Shown piece by piece: positions 11,401 to 26,400 of a stretch of DNA of 64,000 nucleotides. Under the pieces are notes generated by a model. The model was not told the origin of the DNA. It searched no databases and worked only from the letters and a program-made list of their open reading frames with translations. Within the stretch, counting starts at the first letter, position 1. Each line of letters starts with the position of its first letter. The stretch spans positions 744,001-808,000 of the forward strand of contig NZ_AP019650.1 in the NCBI RefSeq assembly GCF_009938165.1. The letters are read 5' to 3'. Position numbers and translations under genes: made by a program. Source of the DNA: Vibrio taketomensis (GTDB taxonomy: Bacteria > Pseudomonadota > Gammaproteobacteria > Enterobacterales > Vibrionaceae).

Positions 11401-14400
11401 TCGCTACCATATCTTGCGCTGCAAATAGATACGCTTTACCACCTGTAACGTTACTACCCGAAGCACTATCGTTAAGAATCCGTCCTGCTGGTGCAGCAAT
11501 AAAGGCGATCGCGGCAGCACCAGTTTGAATGGTATTTAAGTAGAGATCACCTTGTGTTTCGGTGATATGAGCATTATTGGCACTGCTAACCGTGAGATTT
11601 TCACCCCATCGAACCGGTATCCACTTCCAGATCATTACCAATTTCGCCGACAGTATCTAAATGAGCGGTCAGCGTAATATTGGCGCCGATAACATCAGCA
11701 ATTTCGCTCGACTCATCTGCAACAGCATCAATAATGGCCAGGTGTGCCGCCAAGGTTACGTCACCTTGAGTCGACTCCACACGATCAACGTTTAAATTTT
11801 GCTCAGTTTCATTGATAGCAATTGTATTGAGTGCAGTAGCGGTTAGAACGCCACCCGTTAGATTGATATCTAATAGATTAGCAAGGCTACCAATTTCTCC
11901 ATTAGATGCGCTTAATACGATGTTTTGCGCACGAATGTTCTCATATTCATGATCAAAACTATCAACAATTGAACCCGCAGCAGCAAACAGATCGACTGTC
12001 CCTCCACTAGAGTAAATCGTTGCGATGTTCAGATCTGAATTGATTTCAGTAATAAATATATCGTTTTGTGCTCGTGCCGTAAGCGTCGCATCGCTCGCCA
12101 AATCAATCATAATACGATTGTCTGCACTGCCTATAGCGCCACTTCCTGCCTCGAGAATGAGCGTTGAACCCGCGTAAATTGAAGCACTATTACTCGCGCC
12201 ATCAGTAAGTGACTGCTTTGATTTTACCCCGACATTGTCACCAGACACGGCACCAATGGCTATCGACCGCTCTGAGCCTAGATACACATTACCGCTTGCG
12301 CATTTAGCTCGCCTGTCACCAAAATATCGATATCTTCACGTTGGTCGATTATCACTTTGGTTACGTTCGCCTGTCGATAATCCGCGGTATCTAATGCCGT
12401 GACGCTTAACGCCTCACTCGCATCAACTTGCTCTAAATCGATAACCTGACCAGCAATACGTACGATTTGAAGGTATCAGTGCCAAGAGTCACAACCATCT
12501 TGCACTAAACCCAAGTCTTCCCAATTTCCAGTATTGATCAGTGTCGTTAAGCTCGGTGTAGTGCTAATCGCTGCCATCGACTGTCACTAAAACCTCTACC
12601 GATAATCCCGTCGTAGCGAGCGTTAGCGTCGAATCGGTTACTGAAGCAATATCGTAATAACTGCCTTCGTCATTGGCGTTAGCACTATCACCAGCAATAC
12701 GGATCTGCATACCTGCGACAAAACCAGCATCAATCCAACTGCCACTATTTCACTAATGCATCACCAGCATCTGACTCGGTGACATTGACTACTACATCTT
12801 GGCTCGCTCTGCAAAGATAAAGTAAACATCATTGCTCTGCTGCTGCAAGTTGAACGCGCTCATCGTTGCTATAATCACCGTCAAGCTCAATCTCAATACC
12901 GCCCGTTGCACTTCCTATATCGTGCGCTGACACAGGGTAACATCACCAATGCCGTGATGTTCGCATCTTCAATCGTTGCCTGCGTATTAGTAATCGGCTT
13001 CAGCAAACTACCACTGATGAGATTGGTCAGTTCGTCTTCTGTCCACACGTGCACAGTAGCTGTGAGTTCACTGCGTTTCTGATCCGAAAGTTGGTATTGA
13101 TAATCGAGCGCGTAAGCCGTCGCCCGTAGGTTTGGTGTAAAGCATGGTATTCTGTGCGCTTATTGTTGAGCGTATCAATTGCATTTTGCACATAAGTATC
13201 AAGCTCATCGCCCACTATACCATTATCTTCACCCTGTGCCGTATACATCTCGGTAATACGCCCTTCAACACTACTTAGGCTCGCTTTCATGCGTCAATTG
13301 CCATCAAATTGGCCGTTACGAATGTTCCAGTATTCACTGTACTTCTGCGCACGCGCAGTTACGTAAGCCTCGATGACGTTATCAATCTTGGTTTGAGCTG
13401 ACGCGCTGCCTTCAATCAAACCTAGGTTAATCCACAGACCCGTACTCAATTCTTCGTGTACGCTCGTCACGTGCGGTGGTGTTATTGGCGTCAACCAATG
13501 AGCCATGACTGATTTGAATGTTCACGTCACCAGCACTTGATGAGATTTCTTCGCTAGGAAATCACCGTCTGTCTCTGCCAAGTAAATGTCATTCACCGCC
13601 AATACCGTAACAGAGTCCGTATTATGCTCACCACTATCAATATTAAGACGCAGATGAAGTACCGACGTGCGCTTCTGAATTGATGTGAATCGTACCGCCT
13701 CGAACGACACCACTGCCTTTAGCTTCTACCCCGCCAACAGCCGAGAGATACACTTGGCCACCGGTTTCACGAGCCAAATCGAAAGCACTCGCCGACGTAA
13801 TATCTTCACCACCAATGCACCATCAATTTCAGTGATATTGATCAATCCACCATAGGTACGAGCGGTAATGGCACCATTTTCACCATTAGTAAGATTGGTG
13901 CGCAGTGCATTGGTGGCCGATTCGATACTGCCATCAACATTGGTGAGCACTGAGCCACCCATCTGATTGGCGATCAAATTAATGTTCTTACCTCAATGTA
14001 CGCTGATGCCAATGTAGTGATAGACCCGTTAGTGGTAATTGTTGTCGTACCTTCACTATTACTGATATTGCCCGCAACGATAACATCACCACCGTTGTTA
14101 GAATCAACGAGCACTGAGCCCGCATCTTTACCCGTTAAGGTAATTGCAACGCCATAATCTGCTTTAATTGAATGAGTCGACTCATCACGGACCTTGGTCT
14201 CTTTAACAAACTTAGCGTAATAGGTTTTCTTACCCCACCAAGTACTCTTCGTCCACTTACGTACGAGTGAAGTTTCATCTGAAAGCTCACTGCGAGCAGT
14301 ATCAAAGGTATAATCATCGCTCGAATCTTCTGGCACATACTCAAAATAAGCCCTTCACCACGCAATGTGGTGTACCCACTACTCCGGTGTACCTGAGAAA

Positions 14401-17400
14401 GTGACATCATCAGGATCACTGGCAAAGGCATCAATGCCGAGCAAGAAGAAGTACCTTCTGTGGTGTATAAACGCTCATAGCTTTGACCCATGGTCCATGA
14501 ATAACGCCAACCAGATTTAGGCGAATACGTCATGCTATCAGAACCATTAGTAGTGGTACCGCTTGCATCATTCTGATAGCGAGTAGTCACGGAAACACCG
14601 TTTCATCTTTAACGTAAGTGGTCACCAGTGGATTATCCGTCGAGCCTTGCGCTTTATCGCGAATGATTAAAGTACCTTTACCACGCGCCGAGGCATCTAA
14701 ACCGAGGATCTTAATGTCTAGATCGGTATGGTTGTTAACATCAATTTCTGCATAACCACCAAGTAATTCAATTTCTGAATTAGCGTTGGTGTTGAGGATA
14801 TGCCCTTCAAGTTCAATATATCCACCACTAACACGCATATCACCAAGCACTAACTGGTCATTAGTTGCATCGTAAAACAGAGAGAAATCTTCACTGCCAA
14901 CGTCAAGACGAATAAGTCCTGTGGCACCTTTCGCTTTAGCCCGTCGATGGTGTCTTCTAGTGACGAATCAATATCAAGTGTAAAGCTCTCTTCCCACTTT
15001 GTATCTTGCCGTTGATATTGATGTATTCGGCAGTAATAGAAATGTTGTCCGCATATATATTAGGCTCACTCATCGCGGATTGATCAGATTATTGATCTCT
15101 GAGCTCGATGCTTCTTCTAAGCCGTTATTCCCCAGTAGCGCATTCCATTTCGCATACTCGGATCCGCCAACAGAATATGACGAACCAGGAGGTAAACTGA
15201 TCACTGTCGATCCACCAGTGGCTACAACTTGGTTTCTACATCAATATCGGCGTAAATGTTGATGTCACCTTTCCAAGCGTATCTGAACCTTCTCCACTGA
15301 TACTCTTAAGTACTAAAGTACCCGTACGGTTTGATATTTCCCGTAAAGGCTAATTGAAGGCCAAGTTTTGATCACCTCTGCCTGACCTGATTCTGCATTG
15401 GCTTTCGCAGTATCAAAATCATTGATGATACTGATTGTGGGATCGTAATCGACCCCTGTATCTTGACGTTCTCCGTTTAAGTAAACCCCACCATTTTCTT
15501 GAGGATAGTGATGTCATTAATCACCAATGAAGCTTCAGTATGGTTAAGAATTTCTACTGAAGCATCCTGGCGCAACCACACTGCCATCACCATCAAAAGT
15601 ACCCGAACGAACATCAATCCGCCCTGCTTCAGCGTGAATATCGTTGATTTTAATCACTGAGGTATAAACCTCATTGGGAACGAAGACTCTGCACGAACCT
15701 CTTCGAGCAAACCTTTCTCAAGCAGTAATGCCTGAAGACGTGTTATCTCAGATTTGTAGAAGGCTTCAATGTCTGTATCCGTCGCTTTTCCGTCATTAAA
15801 ATCGCGAGTTGCTCTTCAGCAAAGGTAAGATCATCAAACAGTTCTGAATTCAACGCCTCAATGGCGGTGGTATAGGTAACGCCATCTGTTTTAGTCACTT
15901 CGTTGACGCTACCATCAGCGTTAAGACTCGTAATTTCAATCGACTGGTTACGCCCAATACCTGTCTCAAGCGTACCATCGTTTGTGACCGTGCCTGCTGC
16001 ACTGATTTCTACATCGCCACCAAGATCAGCGGTGCCACCGAGTGCGGATGCCCAGTTGACGGTTTTAGTTTGCGCGTCCATATCGGCAAAACCAAAACGT
16101 TCAGCATGTAAATTCATCTGACGGGCTGTTTTACGTGAGCACCTGAAGCAATGTTAATCGTGTTGGTCTGGGATAATTTCGCGTAAGCATTAGCATCATC
16201 GATAGGCACTACGCTATCAGCAAAGCTGTCAATCAATGTATGAATTTTGTAATCATCGCGATTGAAACTGTATCTGTGCCAGCGGAGAGGTTAACGTCTC
16301 CATAAGCAGTGATATCAGCACCAGAATCAATAATGATGTTATTTACCGGCCTGATCTTCAAAGTGGCATCGGTAACGGTCACTGACAATGCTCCACTGGA
16401 ATCGGCTTCTACCGAACCAACTACATCACCTTGCCCACGGGCAGAAATCTCCAACTCACCTAGCGTACTCAAAATAGCATTACTACCAACTTGCACTTGA
16501 GCCAATAATTCATCATCGGTCACTTTAACCGTGGCTCCTGTACCGGCAAGGGCACCAGCAGCATTGATAATAACCTTATCGGTGATATCTAAGTCGTTCA
16601 ATGCATTGAGTGAAATTCCTTGACCATCCTCGGCACCTGTTGCAGTGATCTGAGCATCGTCACCAACATTAATTTGGGTGTTCATATCAAGCACGGTGCG
16701 ACTATCGACACCGCCGCACTTGTAAGCCCAACAGCGACTGCCGTGATCTTACCACTTTGATCTTTATGCGCACGGTTAATCGCTTCAGCGTTGACATCCA
16801 CCACATTGATTGTGAGATAGTCACTATCACTACTGCCATCCCCAAGATTGACCGCGACATCAGCGGCTATTTCATGGTCAACCTCAGCGCCCGAGCCAGA
16901 TAATAAACCTCCTGATGCGGCAACAATTTTCGCATCAAACTCTGCAATATGCTCAGCTTTGACATCCAATATGCCGTCACCACCAACACACCTAACGTGA
17001 TAGAGGAGGAATCATCTACATTCACTTGTGTCGTGCTTGTTGACGAAGTATCGGCACCAACCCTGCCCCAGCTAAAACGCCGCCACTACCGGCAACCGCC
17101 AGCACGTAGTTGTCTTCCGTCGCTTTGGCAACCATGGTCAAATCATGGCCATTATAATCGCTGCCAATCATATTGACCTTAGTGTTAACCGTTGACTCGC
17201 TATCAGCAAACACCACGCCTGCTGCAAACGAAACCTCCTGAAATACCGTATGCTTCAGCTTCTTGTTTAACGTCAGCTAAGGCTTTGACGCTGCCATCAC
17301 CCTGTAATATTCGAATCACGGATATCAACATTGATGTCTCCGGTAGCGGAGCTTTCACAAATACCCTGCACCTGCAAAACCAAGGCCTAGAGCAACCGAG

Positions 17401-20400
17401 GTAGCTACCTCCGTATAAACGTCATCTTAGTTTTCGCTTGCAGGGTAAAGTCACCATTACTGATTAGCGTTGAATTGCGAACGTCACTATTGATATCCAC
17501 GTCCAAGGTATTGATGACTCGTGTCGCGGCAAGAGCAGCGGTAAAACCAGTGGTGCAAAACTCCCAGAAAGCGTCGCCGTACCAGTAGCATCAACATCAG
17601 ACCTGCTATAAGCGGTAACTAAGATATCAGTGGCGGTAATTTGCGCACTATCTTCGATATAACTATCCACTACCGCATAAACATCATTTTCGACTCTAAC
17701 TGCCGCGCCAGCCACACTAACACCGACACACACCAACCAATGCCGCACTACCTGCGCCAACGCCCGCTTCAATGGTCATATCTAAAACGCTGTCTACGTC
17801 TAATGCCCCTGACGCATAAAGGAGCTATTATCGATATAACTCTTAACGGCGAGGGGCACTTTCAGACCAATTTCGTTAATAGCAACTGCACCACCGACAG
17901 ACATACCAAATCCACCTGCTGCACCGCCTGCGCCTGCAGCAGAAACAGCAGCAATCGTTGAATCAATTTTTGACCTATTATCCGCCAACACATCCACGCC
18001 GCCCCGCCAGCGTCGGTTAGCAATGTATGCACTGGTGTCACCGAATACGTTATTAACGGTTTCCGCACCGCGCCATAACGACACGCCACCACCCGCACCA
18101 CCGGATGCAGAGACAGATACGGCAACTGCCGTTGCTTTAATCGTATTGTCCGTAGTAGCAGTGACTTATATCACCAGTGGTGATTTCACCCACATCAGTG
18201 ATGTAGCTGCTGGTGTCAGCATCGACAGTATTTTCCGCCAAGGTCACACTCACAGTACCTGCAATACCGCCCCAGCACCAAATCCTGCAGCAAGCGTTGC
18301 TGAAGCCGATTCTGCGGTGATCTTTGTGGTATTGTCGCTATCTAGCGACACACTAGCCGTATCGATCACTTTGCTTTGGCTAAACTATTGTCGATATATG
18401 TCGTTACGTCTGTGTAGATTTCATTGGTGGTGCTCACGCCTGCACCTGCTCCTGAAACACCGCCACCCGCGCCGCCAGAAAGTGCCATGCTACCCGCACC
18501 AACACCCGCATCAATCTCCATATCACCTGTTGCTGACAGCGATAAGGCGCCAGAAGATGTAATACCGCTATCTTTAACATAAGCGCGAACCGCTTGGCGC
18601 TGACCGCTAGTTCCAATGTTATTTTGTGCGATAGCAACCCGATACCAATGCCAACACCGCCGCCTGCGCCACCCGCCCTGAAGCAGAGGCAGCCGCCACC
18701 GTTGCATCCACATCTGAAACATCACTTGCGTTGACATTAACTGCGGTTGAACTATCAACGGCTTGACGCTATGTACGCCTGAGTTTCACCTAAGATGGTA
18801 TTTTCTGCATGCGCACCAGCGCCACTGATACTGATACCGCCACCTGCACTCCCGCAATAGAAGAAGTTGCCGCGACTGACACTGCATCAATGTCATTATT
18901 GGTTGTCGCGCTAACGTTGATTGCCCGGTACTATCAATCGATGCCGCGCCCTTGATAAACGCGTTAGTATCGATATCTACCGTATTGTCTGCTTCCGAAA
19001 CACCTACAGTGATTGAGATACCGCCGCCCGTACCACCAGCGATAGCTAGTGAAGCTGAGCCTAATTCAGCAAAGATAGTTGATGTACTTGTCGCCTCAAC
19101 GCTGATCCCCGCGGCTGAAATGTTAGCATCATTGTCACCACTGTTATCAATGTAACTTTCACTGCTTACATACACGCTATTAAGCGCATTAACGCCAGAT
19201 CCTGAGGCAGCAATACCCCCACCAGCACCACCAGCAACGGCCATTCCTCCGGCACCAACCCCGCATCAATGGTCATGTTTGTATCAGATTTAATCGATAG
19301 CGCGCCACTCGCATCGACACTTGAATCTTCAACATAAGCGGCCACTTTAAGCGGTCACTTTGCGTACCTATTTCATTCTCGGTTACTGATGCTCCTATTG
19401 AGACACCAACACCACCGCCCGATCCACCGCCACCCGAAACACTCACGGCAGTTACTGTTGCATCAATGTCTGAATTGTTGTTGCATCAATCGTCACCGTG
19501 CCTGCACCAATCACATCTGCATCGTTGATATAGGCCAGTGTTTCACCGCCAACTTGGTTAATCATTCGCACCGCCACCACTAACCGCGACACCACCGCCA
19601 GAGCTGACCGCAATCGCAAGCGACGCTGCAACAGATGTAGAGGTAATGTCATTATCAGTGATGGCATCAATATCCAGTGCACCAAAGCTAAGTTCAATCT
19701 CTGCACCAGCTACATAAGCTCGAGTCTTGGTATCTACGGTATTGCGCTAACGCCACGCCATGGTTCCTGCAATACCGCCAGAGCCAAAACCGGCTGCTAA
19801 ACTTGCAGCGCCAGCATCCGTGTCAATCTCGGAGGTATTGTCAGCGGTAACGGTTAACGCACTCGCTTTGACTTTCTTCTCAGCGTTTGAGCTGTTATCA
19901 ATGTAGCTATCAGTGTTCACGTAGATTTCATTAATTGCATGAACGCCAGTACCAGATAACGCAATACCGCCGCCCGAGCCACCGGATATTGCTGCAGCCC
20001 GGCACCAACGCCTGAATCAATTTCCATATCAGCGTTCGAATCAATCACCACATTCCCGCTGGTATCAATTTCGCTCATATCAACGCAGCGGTAACATCAA
20101 CACGTTTGCCTGACTCACCGATATAGTTTTCGGTTATGGCTGCACCACCGATACACCTAATCCGCCACTATTACCGCCAGCACCGGCGACTGATACCGCA
20201 GCGATTTCGGCATTAATCGTCGATGTATTCAGCGCGGTAACGCTCACTTTACCATTCGAGTAAATGTCACTGTTTTCGATGATGGCAGACGTTGAACCCA
20301 CTACCGAGTTCATTGCATTGGCACCCGCACCAGATACTGAAATTGAACCCGAAGAGCTATAACTAACAGCAAAGATGCGGCCACTGAAGTTGCCGTTATC

Positions 20401-23400
20401 TTCGCATCTGAAGTGGCACTAACGGCTACCTGCCGGTCCTATCATCACTTGCGCCGATAGTGACATTGTCAATCGAAGCAATGGTATCGTTATCTATATC
20501 ATTGTCAGCCAACGCGACACCAATGCTGAGCGCACCCGCACCGGATGCTGGTGAATAACTACCGGCAATTGATGCACCTACGACAACACTATCTATTGTG
20601 CTGGTATCCTTTGCCGTCACTGACACCGAGTCCGAATCAATCACGGTTAGCTTGAGTAGCTGAAATAGCCGACTGGGTATCAATCATAACCGAGTTATGG
20701 GTAGAACTACCGACGCCACTTAAAGCACCAGCACTACCACTGCTCGATGTTGCGATCGCCACCGAGGCCGCAACAACATTGGCGTGAATCTCTTGTTTGC
20801 TTTCTGCATAGGTTTCAACTGCACCTGCAACACCAATACTAGAATCCGTAATTAAGGCACTGATAGCATTGGCGGTACCATTGTCATCACCGATATAGTT
20901 AGCAGCTAGGCTCACGCCCACTCCGCCAGATACCCCTGTTCCCGTCGTCGCTCCAGCCCATGCTATACTTGCGGAAACCACATTGGCGGCTATATCGCCA
21001 TCGACATCAGTCACAAACACGCCATTGTCAGCGTTCGATTTAGCGTTGTCGGTTGTGGTTTGGTCAATGGTTGAATTGTCGATCTGAGCAATGGTATCGC
21101 CATACACTTCATTGGTGATCGAAGACACAGCGCCATTCAACGTTACTGTCGTTCGCCACCACTTTGTAGGCCAATAGAAGGAGCGACAACAACCCAATAA
21201 TGTCGCTCTCATTATGTGCTGACATCGACACGAGTAATCAGAATCATGGCTAGGTAAAGTAATTAAACTGTCCGTGACTTTCGCTCGAGTATTCATCCTC
21301 ACTTGTTATAACCCACTGCAACCGCAACTGACACGCCCACTTTGGTGTCAAAATCTGGTGAAGTCTCTTTGCTTACTCCGGCACTAAGTGCCACCGACAA
21401 AATGTCGGCTTCACTGTTGGCATGCACCTTCATTTTGCCCGACGCAATATCGAGTTCGGCATTGTTTACCTGCGCATCAATGTCACTCAATGATATTTTC
21501 GGCATGTAGCCGCCACAGCGCCATTACCTGCATAGGCTACGCCAAGCGCAACAGCATAAATTTCTGAGGTATCTTTGGTTTTACATCTAAAGCAATCCGT
21601 CACTATTGCGATGAGTGATCGTTCCAGAAGTAATGTCTGACAAGAACGCATCAACATCGCTGTCAACGATATTAATCGATACATTTCGCTAGCGCAACAC
21701 TGGTACTGTTTGAACTCGCCGGCGTTTCTGCCAGTCCCGATAGTGCAGCCAAATAGAAGCCGTCACCACTAAAGAGTCGTTATTATGATAATATCGAGGC
21801 TATCAACATTTAAGCTGTTCATACCTCGAATGCCCGCATCGATATCGAATTCAACATCATTGCAAACCTATGCCTGCAGCCGCTAAAGCAAACTTCTGCG
21901 CCTCAGAGCTTGCATAAGATATTGGAACGCCAACACAGTGAACTTTCAATCGCACTTAACGTTACCGCATCTGCATTGAAACTATTTAAATAATTAACTA
22001 TTGCCGATGTGGTGTTGTTCACCGTATTAAACGCGAATGCACCAGACACACCAATGCCGTAGGCTGTATTGGTCGTTGGTGGCGTCTCTCCGCCGCCGGC
22101 GCTACTTTACCTGTTGCCCAAGCAGCGCTTACTGGCGAAGCAACGATGATACCTTCACTGGTCGCTGCCAGTTTTACGTCGCCATTAACACCACATCACC
22201 ATTGCGTGATTGTGCACTAGCATCGCCAATCTGAGCCTTAGTGACTTTGGTAACATCATTAATAATTGATGAGGCGCCTACACCCGTTTTTCCGCCTGAA
22301 GTCCGCTGCCCGCAATCGTAATGATATCTACACGGTTGTCAGCGGTAACACTTGCGAGTAGTGCCCAAAGTGTTATTGATGCGATTACCCACTTGTACAT
22401 CAACACCTGAGCCAATCTTCGCCATCGAGGTGCTGTCGACGTTATTGCCCATGTAAGCCAGATAAACCTAATGAGCCTAGACCATAACCCGCAGAGTAAC
22501 CCAAATTAACCGCAAATGAGGTAGCGTCCGCATCTAAGGAGAGTTTATCCGCATAAACCTTAGCACCATCTTCAATCACTGCATGGCTGTTTAACGTGAC
22601 GTTACTGATAAACACTCACCCCAGAACCATTTAAACTGTCTGATGCACCTTGGCGCATAAATGGTTTTAAGATAGGTGTTGGAAGAAGTACTGGTCAACA
22701 TACCAACATAATCAACCGCTTTACTCACTGCATTGGAGCTAACACTAATATCTCTTAATCCCAGTGTTAAGCCACCATTGATGATCGCGTCGACACGATC
22801 ATAGAGCTCACGTTCAGTATCGACATCAAAACTGTTCGCTAAATCTGTCCGTTGATTAACCTCTACATTGCCTTTAATCCTTGCGTCAGCATCTTGATTT
22901 GAGTCGAGTAGCGCAAAGTTCAAACCAATCGATACTTTTGCTCCCGCAGCTTCGGAGCTAACATAATTATCAATCAAGTAAAGATCAGATTCTCCACCAA
23001 GCAACTGGCTCGGAACTGGTCACTTTATCGCCCAACAATTCCCATCTTGTCGGATCGTTAAAGTCCGCTCGCAAAACGAATATTTGAACTATCATCACCA
23101 AGGTATTTGTACACTGCACCCAAGAAACCGATTTGCGGTTGCTGCGCCTCACTTTGCTGCCAATTGTAATCCACATAGTGAAACCAATCAGATCACCCTG
23201 TTTGATCGAATAGTCGCTATCGATTTGTCCCTTATTGATAAAAGTTGGTTTGACGTATTTAAAGGTCGTATCCTGACTAATTAATCCAGTCAGGTTCTCG
23301 GCTTGAGCATCGAGGGTGATCTTATCAAGCACATCGAGCTGAGTGTTGCCCTGCATAATGGCTTGAGCATTGTTATCTAACGTTGATATAGCGACTGACA

Positions 23401-26400
23401 CCGCACCACCAAATGGAACTTGTTGGAACGATCCAGAGTTACCGGTTGAACCTTCTAACTGTGAAAGCTGATTAGCGAACTTGAAACGAAGTTACTGGTC
23501 AACTGACGACTATCGACGGTCATGCTGATCAAAACTACCGCCTACTTGAATATCGCTATCTCCTTCGATACCTAAATAAGAATTGGCAGTGTTGGTATCA
23601 CTGGCGTAAGCCACCGCGATACCTGAATTTAGTCGGTGCCAAGCGATCACTTGGCGCTATAGCAGTACCTGCAAATGGAACTTTACTACAATTGAAAGCG
23701 CTGAGGCCTTGTACTTCATTTTATCCACGAAGTTATCAAAGCGACCTGGTACCCGGTCGACCTCGGCTTCCGCTTTTGTACTAATCGCCATCAGCGCGCC
23801 CTTGATGATGCTCTGACTCCAATGACAAGTCGCCCGCAACAAAATATCACCCGCTAGAGTGGCTGTCGTTTCACTGTCTTCGATATGCACCGCCACTAGC
23901 GGCTAATTTACCATTGTTTTCCGCATCACTGATTGCACCGACATAAGTAAAGTCACTAGTATAAGCGCCAACAACCAGATCACCTTGAGTAACTATGTTG
24001 GCACTCTCTGACACCAGTAATGTAGAATTACTTTCAAGGATGCCGACTGCAACGCTGGCAGAATATCCCGCATAACCAAATAACTGGTCAGCCTCAACGC
24101 GCATGTAGTTTTCAACGTTACCTTTATCGTCACATCACCCGTAGCGATAATCGTTCCGTCCACTTCTAAGTATGCGTTAGATTTAACACTACCAATCGCA
24201 ACCGAAAGCAACGCACCAAAGGCTCAGATGTCACACGAGCAATCGACCGTGATTGAATCGTAACATCTTCACCACTAATCACTGATGCTTCATCGATCAA
24301 CACTGGGTATCCACTTCAGAACGTGAATAGCCGGCAAATAGACTAAATTCTTCGAGCTCTTTCTTCAGGTCCTCAAACTAATGAAATCAACATCAATGAC
24401 ATTGCCACCATAGTTGGCTGGGCTGTTAGGTTGGTTTCAGCAAAGCGAGAATGGTAATGTCACGCCCTTAATTGTTGCCGCACCAATCTCAATGCTTGAA
24501 CTCACATCATCGTAGTTATAGTAACCCAACCCTTTCAGTTCGTTTCTTGGATCTGAGGCGACTAGCGTAATATCGCCATCTTGACCTGCACCGATTGCAG
24601 AAAGGTGACACCATCACTAACAATAATATGACGAGCATAAAACTCGATTGCACCCGCATCGCCACTGTCACTATCGGTCGTCACATGCGCATTAACAATA
24701 ATTTTCCGTTTGAGACCTTAAACCAACCGATTGACCGTCGAGCAAAACGTTTTGCTCAATTTTCAAATCGCCATCGCTTCACTAACAAAAGCAAAGTTAA
24801 CGCCTGTCACATCGGCCCAATCGAAATCACTAACCGTAAATGTCTCACTACCACCATAAAACAGCACATCATTGAGGCTCGCAGTGTCGTTAATCGTGAT
24901 CGCCACTTTATCTGTCGCTAAATCATGACGCTGAGACACATCAATTCAAATTCGTTGTTACCGCTACCACCTTTGGTGCAGCAGTAGACACTTGAGCATC
25001 TAATGTCACATCAATAGTCGCACTGGAGGCATCCAATTCAGTGGCTCTGACTCTGCCACCAGTCGCGTTTTCTGCCGGCAATAATGACACTCTTATCACT
25101 TTGAGCGCTGCCCTGCCATGTCACTGCGCTGTCAGTAATCATTTTGTGCGTTGCTGTGCTGCTCGCGACGATACTATCGACACCAGAATGGCCACTCACC
25201 GAGACATCATCACCATCGATTTCAAACCGATCGCCACCCACGGTACCGACATACGTATCCGCACCGGCATTACCTCGTTGATTGGTGAGTTGAATCGATG
25301 CCAACAAGCTCATACTGATTCCGGTCGCAACTGAATTATTGACCGATACGGAATCAAATCCTAACACAGACAAAATTGCTATCACTACCTGCAACACCAA
25401 GCGCATCAATACCTGTCACACTAAGACTTGTGGTTGCTTGATCTAAACTGGTTTGCATCGCCAGTTTCTCGTTCATCTGCTAAGTTAATCAGTTCAATCA
25501 ACTCTTCCAGAGTTGTCGCTGACTCCACATCAACATCAAGAACAGTTGAACCATCATCAAGGGTAAATCGCAAAACATATTCACTCAGTGCGTCCCAACC
25601 ATCTAATGTGGCCATCTGGTTTGTGTTAGAGACGCCATAAAATCACTAGCATTAAAACTGTCATTGCCACTTGAACCGATTAGTTCCGCACTCTATACCT
25701 CTAATTTGCACCGAATCAATGGTCAGCAGATCATTATCCAGATCAAAGCTATGGCCAGTGTCAGAATCACTAAAATCAGCAAGCAATGTATCTTGGCCTT
25801 CGCCGCCACGAAGTCGTTTTTATTAAGGCATCGTTGTTACCTGAAACATAGATAAAGTCATCACCAGCGCCAGCATCAATAGTGTTAACCTTGTGCACCG
25901 CAATGTGTCTACACCCGCTAAGGTTTTAATATCACTATTGCCAACAAATTCCTGACAAATCGACATCATCGGCACCAACACTACCTTGCAACACAAGGTA
26001 ATCCTCTGCATCAAGTCCAACTAAGGTATCTTGTTCTGTAGTGCCCGCCTGAGTAATACCGGCCGTCACATTCTTATTCGCAGCGATTGATTGCAAAATC
26101 GGCTTTGCCTGCGTACAAACCGGCAAATTCAATCTCCCAACCAGAATCTGTCGCGCTAACTTGCAACTGACCATAATTCAATGTCAACGCTTGTTCTATT
26201 GCTCGAGAAACATCACGAGTTGAGGCATCCCATGCGATTACATTAGTGACAAAACGCCATCCGTGGTAGTTAAGGTTAATTGATAACCGTCACCGGAAGT
26301 GACACTAGGAAGGGTTAACTCTATGATTTCATTGTTGCCATGAGAAGGTCGAGCAGATAGTCAACGCCGGATACACTCACACTGGCACGCCCAGAAAACT

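Noticed and set aside
18023..18562. 179-residue plus-strand open frame inside the giant gene
   Set aside because: Antisense shadow of the Gly-rich repeats; low-complexity His/Pro/Leu/Arg composition, no start signal, and the minus strand has clear domain sequence.
17000..21400. Regular ~190-base spacing considered as a CRISPR-like or satellite array
   Set aside because: Units are too long and diverged, and they encode a continuous protein pattern.
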